Shown piece after piece: positions 34,620 through 43,142 of a DNA stretch of 64,000 nt. Source of the stretch: Streptomyces sp. MUM 178J (GTDB lineage: Bacteria > Actinomycetota > Actinomycetes > Streptomycetales > Streptomycetaceae). The stretch spans positions 62,001-126,000 of the forward strand of contig NZ_JADWYQ010000004.1 in the NCBI RefSeq assembly GCF_022414575.1, read 5' to 3'. Numbering within the stretch: the first letter of the stretch is position 1; every line of letters begins with the position of its first letter. The position numbers and the translations under genes are program-made. The notes under the pieces are model-generated. The model was not told the origin of the DNA, searched no databases, and saw only the letters and a list, made by a program, of their open reading frames with translations.

Positions 34620-36743
34620 ATGGTACCCACGGGGGCCTACGGGACATGGCCGTCGCCGATCGACGCGGCGCTCGCCGCCTCGCACGACGGCCGGCCGGAG
34701 TTCCTCGGCATGGTCGGCGACGAGGTGTGGTGGACCGCGCCGCGCCCGGCGGAAGGCGGCCGGCGGACGCTGGTCCGCCGGCGTGCCGACGGAGACGAGG
34801 AGTCGGTGCTGCCCGCTCCGTGGAACGTCCGCAGCAGAGTCATCGAGTACGGCGGACAGCCCTGGGCCGGGATCCTGCCGCCCGGCGGCCGCGGTCCCCT
34901 CGTGGTCTTCGTCCACCTCCCGGACCAGCGGCTGTACGCCTATGAGCCCGACGCTCCCGGAGCCGCGCCCCGTCCCCTCACCCCTGTGTCGGACGTCGGG
35001 GGCGGGCTGCGCTGGGCCGACCCGCGGATCCGGCCGGAGCACGGTGAGGTCTGGTGCGTGCTGGAGGAGTTCACCGGCCCGGGGCCCACCGACGTACGCC
35101 GGGTGATCGCCGCCGTGCCGCTGGACGGGTCCGCTGCCGCGGACCGCGCCGCACTGCGGGAGCTCACCGACGACCGGCGGCGCTTCGTCACCGGGCCACG
35201 GCTCTCGCCGGACGGCAGGCGCGTCGCCTGGCTCGCCTGGGACCATCCGCAGATGCCGTGGGACGGCACCTCGGTCCTGGTCGCCGACATCACCGCCGGC
35301 GCCGACGTCACCGACATGGTCGGCGCCGCTGCCGGCGACGGCGGCTCGGGCGGCGCAGGCGGGGCGGAGTTCACCCGGGTCCGCTGTGTGGCCGGAGGCG
35401 CCGACGAATCGGTGGCCCAGGTCGGCTGGGCCCCCGACGGCTCGCTGCTGCTCGTCTCCGACCGGGGCGGCTGGTGGGAGCCGCAGCGCATCGCGGCGCA
35501 CGCGTTGACCGCGTCATCGCCCGGGCCCGCCGCGCCGGTGGCCGCCGCTGCCGCGGACACTCCTCAGGAGCCTCTGCCGCGCACGGAGCTGTGCCCCGGC
35601 CGGGAGGAGGAGTTCGGCGGACCGCTGTGGAAGATCGGCCTCAGCTGGTTCGCCCCGCTGGCCGACGGGCTGATCGCCGTCATCCACGGCAAGGACGCCA
35701 CATCCCTCGGCATACTGGACCCCGAGACCGGCGAACTGGTCGACGCCGCAGGCCCCTGGACCGCATGGGCGCCCACCCTCGCCGTGCACGGCGACCGCGT
35801 CATCGGCGTCGCGGCCAGCCCGCGCAGCGCCGCCGAGATCGTTGAACTGGACACCCGCACCGGCCGCACCCGGGTCGTGGGCTCTGCCCATGACGACCCG
35901 GTGGACCCCGCGTACTACCCCGAGCCGCAGCTCCGCACCTTCACGGGCCCCGGCGGCCGCGAGATCCACGCCCATGTCTATCCGCCGCACAGCCCGGACC
36001 GGGTCGCCCCCGACGACGAACTTCCGCCGTTCGTCGTGCGCGCCCACGGCGGCCCCACCGGTCATGCCCCGCCGGTACTCGACCTGGAGATCGCCTACTT
36101 CACCTCGCGCGGCATCGGCGTCGCCGAAGTCAACTACGGCGGCTCCACCGGATACGGCCGGGAGTACCGCGACCGGCTGCGCGAGCAGTGGGGCGTGGTC
36201 GACGTCGAGGACTGCGCGGCGGTCGCCCGCACCCTTGCCGCGGAGGGCACCGCCGACCCGGCTCGGCTTGCCATCCGCGGCGGCAGCGCCGGCGGCTGGA
36301 CGGCGGCCGTGTCCCTGACCGCCACGGACGTCTATGCCTGCGGGGCAGTCAGCTACCCCATCCTCGATCTGGAAAGCTGGGCCGACGGCGAGACACATGA
36401 CTTTGAATCGCAGTATCTGCGGTCACTCGTCGGCCCGCTGGAAGAGGTTCCCGGCCGCTACCGGGAGCGCTCGCCGCTCCACCACGTCGACCGGATCAGC
36501 GTGCCGTTCCTGCTGCTCCAGGGCCTGGACGATGTGATCTGCCCGCCAGTGCAGTGCGAGCGGTTCCTGGAGCGGACCGCCGGACGCGGCATCCCGCACG
36601 CGTACATCGCCTTCGAGGGGGAGGGACACGGCTTCCGCAGGGCCGACACCCTGATCCGGGCGCTGGAAGCCGAACTCTCCCTGTACCTCCAGACCTTCGG
36701 CATCGAACGGTCCGACACCCCGGTGCTGGAGCTGAAGAAGTGA
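34620..36743 (+). CDS. S9 family prolyl-oligopeptidase-like serine peptidase
   Basis: 707-residue two-domain peptidase: an N-terminal beta-propeller (about 1-430), then an alpha/beta-hydrolase domain. The catalytic triad is Ser556 (IRGGSAGGW), Asp637 or 638 (LQGLDDVICPP) and His670 (EGEGHGFRRADT). Members (dipeptidyl aminopeptidase/acylaminoacyl peptidase group) release dipeptides or acylated residues from oligopeptides admitted through the propeller. ATG 34620 is favoured by GGGGGAG 6 bases upstream over TTG 34614. No signal peptide. Its stop overlaps the next start in GTGA. Confidence 0.93.
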   Translation: MVPTGAYGTWPSPIDAALAASHDGRPEFLGMVGDEVWWTAPRPAEGGRRTLVRRRADGDEESVLPAPWNVRSRVIEYGGQPWAGILPPGGRGPLVVFVHLPDQRLYAYEPDAPGAAPRPLTPVSDVGGGLRWADPRIRPEHGEVWCVLEEFTGPGPTDVRRVIAAVPLDGSAAADRAALRELTDDRRRFVTGPRLSPDGRRVAWLAWDHPQMPWDGTSVLVADITAGADVTDMVGAAAGDGGSGGAGGAEFTRVRCVAGGADESVAQVGWAPDGSLLLVSDRGGWWEPQRIAAHALTASSPGPAAPVAAAAADTPQEPLPRTELCPGREEEFGGPLWKIGLSWFAPLADGLIAVIHGKDATSLGILDPETGELVDAAGPWTAWAPTLAVHGDRVIGVAASPRSAAEIVELDTRTGRTRVVGSAHDDPVDPAYYPEPQLRTFTGPGGREIHAHVYPPHSPDRVAPDDELPPFVVRAHGGPTGHAPPVLDLEIAYFTSRGIGVAEVNYGGSTGYGREYRDRLREQWGVVDVEDCAAVARTLAAEGTADPARLAIRGGSAGGWTAAVSLTATDVYACGAVSYPILDLESWADGETHDFESQYLRSLVGPLEEVPGRYRERSPLHHVDRISVPFLLLQGLDDVICPPVQCERFLERTAGRGIPHAYIAFEGEGHGFRRADTLIRALEAELSLYLQTFGIERSDTPVLELKK

Positions 36744-37672
36744 CCACGCCGCCCCTGGCCCGCCCACGGCGGCTGCGGCCGGGGGACAGGGTCGCCGTGG
36801 TGGCCCCCGCGGGGCCCGTCCCCGAGGAACAACTCGAGGCCGGGCTCGGCATCCTGCGCGACTGGGGGCTCGACCCGGTGACGCCGCCCCATGTGCGCAG
36901 GCGCCACCCGGACCTGCCCTATCTGGCCGACGCCGACGCGGTGCGGGCGCGCGAGCTGACCGAGGCATGGTGCGAGGAGTCCGTGACCGCCGTGCTCTGC
37001 GCCCGCGGCGGCTATGGCGCCGCCCGTACGGCCGAGCTGATCGACTGGACGGCGGTGCGGGCCGCGGGCCCCAAGGTCTTCGTCGGATACAGCGACATCA
37101 CCACGCTGCACGAGGCGTTCGCCCAGCGCGTGGGCCTGGCAACGCTGCACGGCCCCATGGTGGGGTCGCCCGGCTTCGTCGGCGACCCGCCCTCCAGGGA
37201 GCAGTTGCGGGCCATGCTCTTCGAGCCCGAGTCGGTGCGCGTGCTGGGCCTGGACACGGCCCGCACCCTGGTGCCGGGTCGGGCGGCGGGCATCACCTTC
37301 GGCGGCTGTCTCACCCTCCTCGCGGCCGACGTCGGCACTCCGCACGCCCGGCGCGCCGCCCACGGCGGCCTGCTGCTGATCGAGGACGTCGGGGAGGAGG
37401 ACTACCGGATCGACCGGGCGCTCACCCAGCTGCTGCGGGCGGGAACGCTGGACGGCGTCATGGGCGTCGCCCTCGGATCATGGGCGCAGTGCGGACCGTA
37501 CGACAGGGTGCGGGCGGTCCTCCGCGACCGGCTGGGCGGGCTCGGCGTGCCGGTCGTGGAGGAGCTGGGGTTTGGCCATGGCTCCCCGGCGCTCACCGTG
37601 CCCCTCGGCGTCCGCGCCGTACTGGACGCCGACGCCGGCACGCTGACGCTGGACGAGCCCGCCCTGCTCTGA
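36740..37672 (+). CDS. S66 family LD-carboxypeptidase
   Basis: 310-residue S66 peptidase, the LdcA/MccF family. LdcA removes the terminal D-alanine from L,D-linked cytoplasmic murein tetrapeptides; MccF relatives cleave microcin C-like acyl-adenylates. The triad is Ser118 (FVGYSDITTLHEA), Glu215 (LLLIEDVGEEDYRIDR) and His280 (GFGHGSPALTVPLG). The GTG start overlaps the S9 stop by 4 bases. Last gene of the peptidase operon, convergent with adenosine deaminase. With DppA-like M55 alongside, cell-wall peptide recycling is likely, but immunity to a peptide-nucleotide toxin is a real alternative. Confidence 0.93.
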   Translation: MTTPPLARPRRLRPGDRVAVVAPAGPVPEEQLEAGLGILRDWGLDPVTPPHVRRRHPDLPYLADADAVRARELTEAWCEESVTAVLCARGGYGAARTAELIDWTAVRAAGPKVFVGYSDITTLHEAFAQRVGLATLHGPMVGSPGFVGDPPSREQLRAMLFEPESVRVLGLDTARTLVPGRAAGITFGGCLTLLAADVGTPHARRAAHGGLLLIEDVGEEDYRIDRALTQLLRAGTLDGVMGVALGSWAQCGPYDRVRAVLRDRLGGLGVPVVEELGFGHGSPALTVPLGVRAVLDADAGTLTLDEPALL

Positions 37673-37734
37673 TCCGGGGCCCGCTCCGGCCCCGGGCCTG
37701 CTCCGGCCACGGGACTGAGGGGCCCGGGGGCTCG

Positions 37735-38799
37735 CTAGCGCAGTGCCGCGTACCCCGGGCGGATCACCTCGTCGATCAGCCTGCGGCGCTCCGGCAGCGG
37801 CAGGAAGGCCGACTCGACCGCGGACACGGTGAACTCCTCGAACACCTCGGGGCCATAGCCGAAGGCCTCCGCCATGTGCTGGAACTCCCGGCTCATGGTG
37901 GTGCCGGAGACCAGTCGGTTGTCGGTGTTCAGCGTGATCCGGAAGCCGAGGCGGCGCAGCAGGTCGATGGGGTGGGTGGCGTAGTCCTTCGCGGCGCCCG
38001 TCTGCAGATTGGAGGTCGGGCAGACCTCCAGTGCGATGCGGTTGTCGCGGATGTAGGCCGCGAGGTGGCCCAGCGCCGCCGAACCGTCGTCGTGCACGGT
38101 GATGTCGTCCGTGATGCGCACGCCGTGGCCGATGCGCTCCGCGCCGCAGATCTGCACCGCCTCGTGGATCGACTCCGCGCCGACCGCCTCGCCCGCGTGG
38201 ATCGTGAAGTGGCAGTTGTGCCGCTTGAGGTGCTGGAAGGCGGGCAGATGACGCGCGGGCGGGTTGCCGATCTCGCCGCCCGCGATGTCAAAGCCCGCCA
38301 CCCCGCGCTCACGGTGCGCGACGGTCAGCTCGGCTATCTCCAGCGAGCGGTCCGTGTGCCGCATGCCCGTGAGCAGCGCCCGCACGGTGATCCGCCCGCC
38401 GGTGCGGCGCTCGCCCTCCCGGAAGCCGGCGTTGACCGCGTCCACGACCTCGTCGAGGGTCAGGCCGCGCTCCTGGTGCTGCTCGGGGGCGTACCGCACC
38501 TCGGCGTACACCACGCCGTCGGCGGCCAGATCCTCGGCGCACTCCGCGGCGACCCGCTCGAGCGACTCACGGGTCTGCATCACCGCGCAGGTGTGGGCGA
38601 AGGTTTCCAGATAGCGCTCCAGCGATCCGGAGTCCGCGGCGTCCCGGAACCAGACGCCGAGCGCCTCGGGGTCCTCGGTCGGCAGCCCGCGGTAACCGCA
38701 CTCACGGGCCAGTTCGATGATGGTGGCGGGGCGCAGACCGCCGTCGAGGTGGTCGTGGAGGACGGCCTTGGGTGCGCGCAGGATGTCAGACAAGTGCAT
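37735..38799 (-). CDS. add: Adenosine deaminase
   Basis: 354-residue adenosine deaminase, converting adenosine to inosine and ammonia in purine salvage. Zinc ligands His15 and His17 (VLHDHLDGGLRP), the catalytic segment FTIHAGEAVGAESIHEA (His and Glu), GAERIGHGVRI and the last zinc Asp in LNTDNRLVSGTTMSREF. The loop reads NTDN where the E. coli and mammalian enzymes read NTDD; this form is common in actinobacterial members. Single gene on the minus strand; the GntR gene lies upstream on the same strand 148 bases away. Confidence 0.94.
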   Translation of the reverse strand: MHLSDILRAPKAVLHDHLDGGLRPATIIELARECGYRGLPTEDPEALGVWFRDAADSGSLERYLETFAHTCAVMQTRESLERVAAECAEDLAADGVVYAEVRYAPEQHQERGLTLDEVVDAVNAGFREGERRTGGRITVRALLTGMRHTDRSLEIAELTVAHRERGVAGFDIAGGEIGNPPARHLPAFQHLKRHNCHFTIHAGEAVGAESIHEAVQICGAERIGHGVRITDDITVHDDGSAALGHLAAYIRDNRIALEVCPTSNLQTGAAKDYATHPIDLLRRLGFRITLNTDNRLVSGTTMSREFQHMAEAFGYGPEVFEEFTVSAVESAFLPLPERRRLIDEVIRPGYAALR

Positions 38800-38836
38800 A
38801 CCCGCTGAGTGTACGGCACGCCGCCGACCCCTCCCC

Positions 38837-38882
38837 GGGGGCTCCGACCCCCGGCCCCCCGGCCCTCAAGCGCCGGGCGGGC
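38837..38882. repeat. Dispersed intergenic repeat, divergent copy B
   Basis: Same layout as copies A and D (G-run, CTCCG, C-run, then CCTCAAGCGCCGGGCGGG) but with several substitutions. It lies downstream of the GntR gene stop and can form a G5/C5 hairpin, again in a terminator-like place. Confidence 0.55.
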
Positions 38883-38947
38883 AAGCCCAGCCCGAGGGAG
38901 GAAGCCGGAGGAGACCGAGGCGCGGGGGCCCGGGGCCCCGCCCCCGT

Positions 38948-39694
38948 TTACGTCGTGTGCAGCACCGGCAGCGCCGGCGCGCCCGTGGGCAGCATGTGCT
39001 TGGCCGCGAGGACCGGTGTCTCGGCCACCCGGATCACCTGGGTGACCAGGACCGCGGGTGTGTCCGCCGAGCGGTCCAGCTGTTCGCCGCGGCGCTGACC
39101 GAGCACGGTCGCCGTCACCGCGCTGTGCCCGGTGAGCTGGACGCCGCGGGACGCCGCCGCGAGCACCGAGAGCATGGACGCCGCCGGGGCGGGCCCGGCG
39201 CGCAGGGCCCGCGCGAACGCGGGATGGGCGCGTTCCAGCACTTCCTCCTCCGCCGCCCACTCCTGGCTGAGCGCCGCCGCCGTGCCCTCCCCGGTCAGCA
39301 GGGACTCCCAGAACCGCAGCTCGGCGCGGGCCGCGGCCAGCAGATGCTGGGCGGTGAAGTCGGTGGGCTCCTCCACTGCGCGCAACAGCGGGCGCACCCG
39401 CAGGGCGGCCCCCGCCGACAGCAGCTCCTCGAGCGGCTGGATGCGCTCGTAGCCCCGCCGGGGCGCACGGTCGTTGACCGTTCTGCCCACGCCTCGGCGC
39501 ACGGTCAGCAGGCCGTCCTCCTGGAGCAGCAGCAGCGCCTCGCGCAGGGCGGGCCGGCTCACCCCCAGCGCCCCGGCGAGCCGGGGCTCGGACGGCAGGG
39601 TGGACCCCGGCGGATAGGTGCCGTCGTGGATGGCGTCCGCGATCCGCTCGTACAGCGCGACGACCGGTCTGCGCTGGGCTCCGCTGACTGCCAC
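38948..39694 (-). CDS. GntR family transcriptional regulator (FadR/FCD type)
   Basis: 248-residue regulator. Winged helix at residues 10-75 (PVVALYERIADAIHDGTYPPGSTLPSEPRLAGALGVSRPALREALLLLQEDGLLTVRRGVGRTV). The C-terminal half is an effector domain closest to the UTRA style (VLAAASRGVQLTGHSAVTATVLG; ADTPAVLVTQVIRVAETPVLAAKHMLP). GTG 39694 is chosen from GAGGAGG just upstream. It is divergent from an MFS exporter, and the gap contains a matching palindrome, so control of that exporter is likely. Effector unknown. Confidence 0.88.
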   Translation of the reverse strand: MAVSGAQRRPVVALYERIADAIHDGTYPPGSTLPSEPRLAGALGVSRPALREALLLLQEDGLLTVRRGVGRTVNDRAPRRGYERIQPLEELLSAGAALRVRPLLRAVEEPTDFTAQHLLAAARAELRFWESLLTGEGTAAALSQEWAAEEEVLERAHPAFARALRAGPAPAASMLSVLAAASRGVQLTGHSAVTATVLGQRRGEQLDRSADTPAVLVTQVIRVAETPVLAAKHMLPTGAPALPVLHTT

Positions 39695-39886
39695 TGCCCC
39701 TCCTCGGCCCACTTGTCAGCTGGCTCTCGGCATCACGCTATGCCGGTTCCGATGGCCGGGCAATCGCCCATGTGTCGACGACCACCGGTCCGAGCTGCGA
39801 TTTCAGCCGAAAACGAGGCTGCTGCGCAATTCACGGCGGGAAGGTCTTGACGTTCTACGCACGTAGATTCCACTCTGTGTGAGGCT

Positions 39887-39901
39887 ACTTGTCTGACAAG
39901 T
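39887..39901. promoter_or_regulatory. Predicted GntR operator
   Basis: ACTTGTCTGACAAGT is a perfect 7+1+7 palindrome of the size and TTGTC/GACAA form bound by GntR-family proteins. It stands 62 bases before the MFS start and in the gap shared with the GntR gene. A single half-site ACTTGTC near the GntR start could add autoregulation. Confidence 0.6.
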
Positions 39902-39913
39902 ATCCGGAACGGC

Positions 39914-39942
39914 GAGACCGCAAGACCGCAAGACCGCAAGAC
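39914..39942. repeat. 8-bp tandem repeat before the MFS gene
   Basis: GAGACCGC then two AAGACCGC units and a partial AAGAC, 3.6 copies. It lies in the untranslated leader if ATG 39964 is used. The unit is not a multiple of three. Confidence 0.8.
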
Positions 39943-39963
39943 ATCCGAGGCAAAGGGGCCGAC

Positions 39964-41433
39964 ATGTCGACCAGGCTCGGCCGGACACCGTCCGGGGCCG
40001 CATCCGATCTCACCGGCCGGGGCAGCATGCTGCTGGCCATGGTGCTGGCCGTTCTCGGCTATCAGATCAATGCCACGATGCTCAGCCCCGCGCTGCCCGA
40101 CGTCATCGAGCGCCTCGGCACCTCGACCGCGGCCGCCGGCCTCTCCCAGACGCTGTTCTTCCTGATGGCGGCCATCGGCCAGGTCACCCTCGCCCGCCTC
40201 AGCGACCAGCGCGGCCGCAAGCCGATGATGATCCTCTGCGCCTTCGTCCTGATCATCGGAAATCTGCTCTGCGTCTTCGCGCCGAACATCGAGATCTTCA
40301 TCGCGGGCCGCATCCTCCAGGGTGTCTCCGCCGCAATGTTCACGCTCACCTTCCTCACCCTGAACCAGCTGCTCAGCCCGGCGGGCTTCGGCAAGGCGGC
40401 CGGCATCATCACCGCCGTCAACGGCGGTCTCGCCGGAATCGACGCCATCGCCGGCGGCCAGATCGCCGACACCATCGGCTTCCGCGGCATCTTCGTCTGC
40501 TCGACGTTGATCGCAGTCGCCGGGCTGATCGGCGTCCGCCGGTACGTCCCCGACGTCCCGCCGACCGCCGCCGACGGCCGTTTCGACTCGCGCGGCATCA
40601 CCGCGCTCGCCCTCGGCCTCACCGGGGTGCTCGTCGGTCTGGCGCAGGGTGCGAGCTGGGGCTGGACCTCGCCGCTCACCGCCGCCTTCCTGCTCGGCGG
40701 GCTCGCCGCGCTCGTCGTCTTCGTCGTCTCGCAGAAGAGCGCGCCCAACCCCGTCATCGACATCGAGGTGCTGTCCTCGCGCCGCGCCTGGCCGCTGCTG
40801 ATCACCACCGTGTGCACGCTCGGCGGCGCGTTCGGCGCGATCGCCCTGACCATCCCGCTGTTCTCCCAGGACACGCGCGTGGGGCTCGGCCTCTCCGCCG
40901 TCGCCGCCGCCGTGCTGTTCCTGACCCCCATCCAGCTGATCGGCGTCATCTCCGCACCGCTGACCGGGCGGCTCGGACCCCGGATCGGCTGGCGCACCGT
41001 GGTGGTCGCCGGAGCCGTCGCCAACTTCGCGATCTTCCTCTTCGCCACGCTCTTCCTGCACCACGAGTGGATCCTCATCGCCTCGCTGGCGGCGCTCGGC
41101 GTCACCTACGGCGGTTTTATGCTGACCGGCCTCAACGGCCTGGCCGTCACCACCGCCCCCAAGGACAAGCCGGGGTCCCTCTCCGGCCTCAACGGCGCCT
41201 GCTTCGGCATCGGGGCGTCGCTGGGCATCGCCCTCGCCTCCGCGATGATCACGGCGGGCAGCGACGCGCAGGGGCCGACCGAGGCGGGCTACCAGCACGC
41301 GATGTACGCGGCGCTGGCGCTGCTGGCGCTCGGCGTGGTGTCCTCCCTGCTGATCCAGCGGCCCGAGGACGGCGGCACGCCGCAGTCCGCCGGCGACGAG
41401 GACGAGCCGCAGCTCGTGCTCGCGCACCACTGA
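39964..41433 (+). CDS. MFS transporter (14-TM drug/proton antiporter type)
   Basis: 489-residue major facilitator with about 14 predicted membrane helices. Motif A is LARLSDQRGRKPMMILCAF after helix 2, motif C-like GKAAGIITAVNGGLAGIDAIAGGQIAD in helix 5, and a C-terminal acidic tail. The overall build matches DHA2 antiporters that export drugs or metabolites. ATG 39964 has AAGGGG about 6 bases upstream; an upstream in-frame TTG (39889) falls within the operator. Probably repressed by the divergent GntR protein. Substrate unknown. Confidence 0.9.
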   Translation: MSTRLGRTPSGAASDLTGRGSMLLAMVLAVLGYQINATMLSPALPDVIERLGTSTAAAGLSQTLFFLMAAIGQVTLARLSDQRGRKPMMILCAFVLIIGNLLCVFAPNIEIFIAGRILQGVSAAMFTLTFLTLNQLLSPAGFGKAAGIITAVNGGLAGIDAIAGGQIADTIGFRGIFVCSTLIAVAGLIGVRRYVPDVPPTAADGRFDSRGITALALGLTGVLVGLAQGASWGWTSPLTAAFLLGGLAALVVFVVSQKSAPNPVIDIEVLSSRRAWPLLITTVCTLGGAFGAIALTIPLFSQDTRVGLGLSAVAAAVLFLTPIQLIGVISAPLTGRLGPRIGWRTVVVAGAVANFAIFLFATLFLHHEWILIASLAALGVTYGGFMLTGLNGLAVTTAPKDKPGSLSGLNGACFGIGASLGIALASAMITAGSDAQGPTEAGYQHAMYAALALLALGVVSSLLIQRPEDGGTPQSAGDEDEPQLVLAHH

Positions 41434-41537
41434 CCCGACCCTCAGCCGGGCCCGCCGGGACCGGGGCCGCCGGACACCGTCACCCGTACGGCCCGCTCCA
41501 GACGCTCATGGGGCCAGGATCCGTCCATCCTGGTCCC

Positions 41538-41795
41538 ATGAGCCCCAGGGAAGCATCGAGCAGCGGCGGCAGCAGGCGGCGCGGCGGCGGCATCCGTGAC
41601 TGGCTCACCCCGGCCAGGGCCACTGTCCTCGTGATCGCACTCCTCGCGATCATCTTCATCTTCGAGAACACCCGTCAGGTCAAGATCAGGCTGCTGATCC
41701 CCGAAGTGACCATGCCGCTCTATCTGGCGCTGCTCGCGATGTTCGCCGTCGGCGTGCTGTGCGGCGGCTACTTCTTCCGCAGACGCGTGCGGTGA
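41538..41795 (+). CDS. LapA-like small membrane protein
   Basis: 85-residue protein with two membrane helices, ARATVLVIALLAIIFIFENTRQV and MPLYLALLAMFAVGVLCGGYFF, separated by KIRLLIPEVT and ending in RRRVR. The FENTxxVxIxxL core is the lipopolysaccharide-assembly-A domain (DUF1049), here in a Gram-positive where it cannot serve LPS. The Ser/Gly/Arg-rich N-terminus is cytoplasmic. It starts 104 bases after the MFS gene and is probably independent. Confidence 0.85.
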   Translation: MSPREASSSGGSRRRGGGIRDWLTPARATVLVIALLAIIFIFENTRQVKIRLLIPEVTMPLYLALLAMFAVGVLCGGYFFRRRVR

Positions 41796-41830
41796 GCGGC
41801 CGTCAGGACCGCCCGGGCTACGCTGCCGCG

Positions 41831-42412
41831 ATGCACGAACCGTCAGCACCCCGCTCCGCAGCCCCGTCCGAGTTCCTCGCCGTCGGTCCCCGGGTGGGAC
41901 TGCGTCTCATCTCATACGGCGACGGCGAGGAGTTCACCGCCCGCGCCCGCGAGAGCGCAGAGCACTGCCGGCCCTGGCTGTTTCCGCCCGAGACCGCCGA
42001 GAAGTACGCGGCCTACGCGGGCCGGCTCATCGAGGACCCGGCGCACGCCGGATTGCTGGTCTGCATGCGCGACACCGGGGCGATCGCCGGCTTCGTCAAC
42101 GTCAACAGCATCATCGGCGGTGCGTTTTGCTGCGGCTTCCTCGGCTACGGCGCGTTCGCGCACGCCGCCGGCCGCGGGCTGATGTCCGAGGGGCTGCGCC
42201 TGGTGTTGCGCCATGCCTTCGGGCCGATGGGCCTGCACCGGCTGGAGGCCAACATCCAGCCCGGCAACGCGCCGTCCGTCGCGCTCGTACGGAGGGCGGG
42301 CTTCCGCCTCGAGGGCTTCTCACCGGACTATCTGTTCATCGACGGGGCGTGGCGCGACCACGAACGCTGGGCGATCACCCAGGAGATGACCGCCGGTGCG
42401 CCCGTACGGTGA
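41831..42412 (+). CDS. GNAT family N-acetyltransferase (RimJ/RimL-like)
   Basis: 193-residue acetyltransferase. The acetyl-CoA loop is FAHAAGRGLMSEGLRLVLRHAF near residue 115, followed by MGLHRLEANIQPGNAPSVALVRRAGFRLEGFSPDYLFIDGAWRDHERWAI, which is diagnostic of the RimJ/RimL group that acetylates N-terminal amines of ribosomal or other proteins. ATG 41831 starts the conserved domain. Ends 2 bases from the convergent VOC gene stop, leaving no room for a separate terminator. Confidence 0.9.
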   Translation: MHEPSAPRSAAPSEFLAVGPRVGLRLISYGDGEEFTARARESAEHCRPWLFPPETAEKYAAYAGRLIEDPAHAGLLVCMRDTGAIAGFVNVNSIIGGAFCCGFLGYGAFAHAAGRGLMSEGLRLVLRHAFGPMGLHRLEANIQPGNAPSVALVRRAGFRLEGFSPDYLFIDGAWRDHERWAITQEMTAGAPVR

Positions 42413-42414
42413 CG

Positions 42415-42768
42415 TCATGCGGCCGGGCCGCGGTCTACGTACTCGAAGACGGAGCCGTCCGGGTGCACGGCGATCAGATTGCGCCCCGCCGGAGTCGGCA
42501 GCGGGCCCGCGACGACCCGCGCACCCACCGCCTCCAGCGTGGCGCAGGCCTGCTCCACATCGCGGACCGCGATCGTCGCCGACACCTTGCGCAGCACTTC
42601 CAGTTCCGACTCCGGGCCGCTCATCAGCAGAAAGCAGCCGACGGCGGCCGCCGAGACCCCTCCGCGCTCGAATCGCTGCGCCGAGGCGCCGGTGAGCTGT
42701 TCATAGAAGGAGGCGGCCGCCTCCAGGTCGTCGACGCAGATGCGGAGCGTGGTACCGAGGATCTCCAT
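42415..42768 (-). CDS. VOC family protein (glyoxalase-like)
   Basis: 117-residue vicinal-oxygen-chelate fold protein: two beta-alpha-beta-beta-beta modules (LGTTLRICVDDLEAAASFYEQLTGA and ATIAVRDVEQACATLEAVGARVV, ending LIAVHPDGSVFEYVD). The ending histidine and glutamate could chelate a metal. Members include glyoxalase I, dioxygenases and antibiotic-binding proteins, and this one cannot be placed among them. ATG 42768 gives normal length. Confidence 0.82.
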   Translation of the reverse strand: MEILGTTLRICVDDLEAAASFYEQLTGASAQRFERGGVSAAAVGCFLLMSGPESELEVLRKVSATIAVRDVEQACATLEAVGARVVAGPLPTPAGRNLIAVHPDGSVFEYVDRGPAA

Positions 42769-43142
42769 ACCTGCGAGCGTAGGGCCTCTCCGGGGGATGT
42801 TTCCCCTCCCCGCCCCTCCCCGAACTGGGGCTCCGCCCCAGTCCCCTGCGGGGCTCCGCCCTCGGGCCACGTGTCCTCAATCGGGCGGACGGGCTTCTGC
42901 GGAGCCCGTCCGGGGGCGCCCCCTGCGGGGTACCCCTGGGGGCACCTTCGTGGGGGTGCCCCCGGACGGAGTCTGGGGGAGGCAGCCGGGGGAGATCGAG
43001 GACACGGCCGAAGGCCGCACCGAGGCAGCGCCACGCTCCTCCTGACACGGGATCGTCCAGCCGCGTCGGCCGAGGCGCGCCGGATCACCGGCCGGGTGCA
43101 CCCTCGCTCCGCCGCCGGACCGGCTCTACGGCAGCGGCCGGT
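42769..43142. other. 374-bp GC-rich intergenic region
   Basis: No gene seen. It contains a degenerate copy of the dispersed element (about 42850-42895), the hairpin at 42886-42912, and short C-rich and G-rich runs that could pair several ways. It lies downstream of the methyltransferase and upstream of the VOC gene, both minus strand. Confidence 0.6.
42886..42912 (-). terminator. Hairpin in the methyltransferase 3' region
   Basis: Perfect 10-base stem CGGACGGGCT (42886-42895) and AGCCCGTCCG (42903-42912), 7-base loop. It lies 231 bases past the minus-strand methyltransferase stop, overlapping a divergent copy of the dispersed repeat. Confidence 0.5.

Larger units (their letters stand above)
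39695..39963. other. Divergent GntR/MFS intergenic region
   Basis: 269 bases with no gene. A half-site ACTTGTC occurs at 39711-39717 near the regulator start, the full palindrome lies at 39887-39901, and an 8-base tandem repeat follows at 39914-39942. Possible -35 TTGACG is at 39847, but no convincing -10 at normal spacing was found. Confidence 0.5.

Noticed and set aside
37680..37734. G/C-rich repeats between the S66 and adenosine deaminase stops as a terminator
   Set aside because: Only short direct GCTCCGGCC repeats and mismatched stems were found, so no clear hairpin could be supported.
42624..43101. Several minus-strand open frames in the 42.8-43.1 kb gap
   Set aside because: Arg/Pro/Gly-rich translations that cross the hairpin and dispersed repeat; no start signals or homology.
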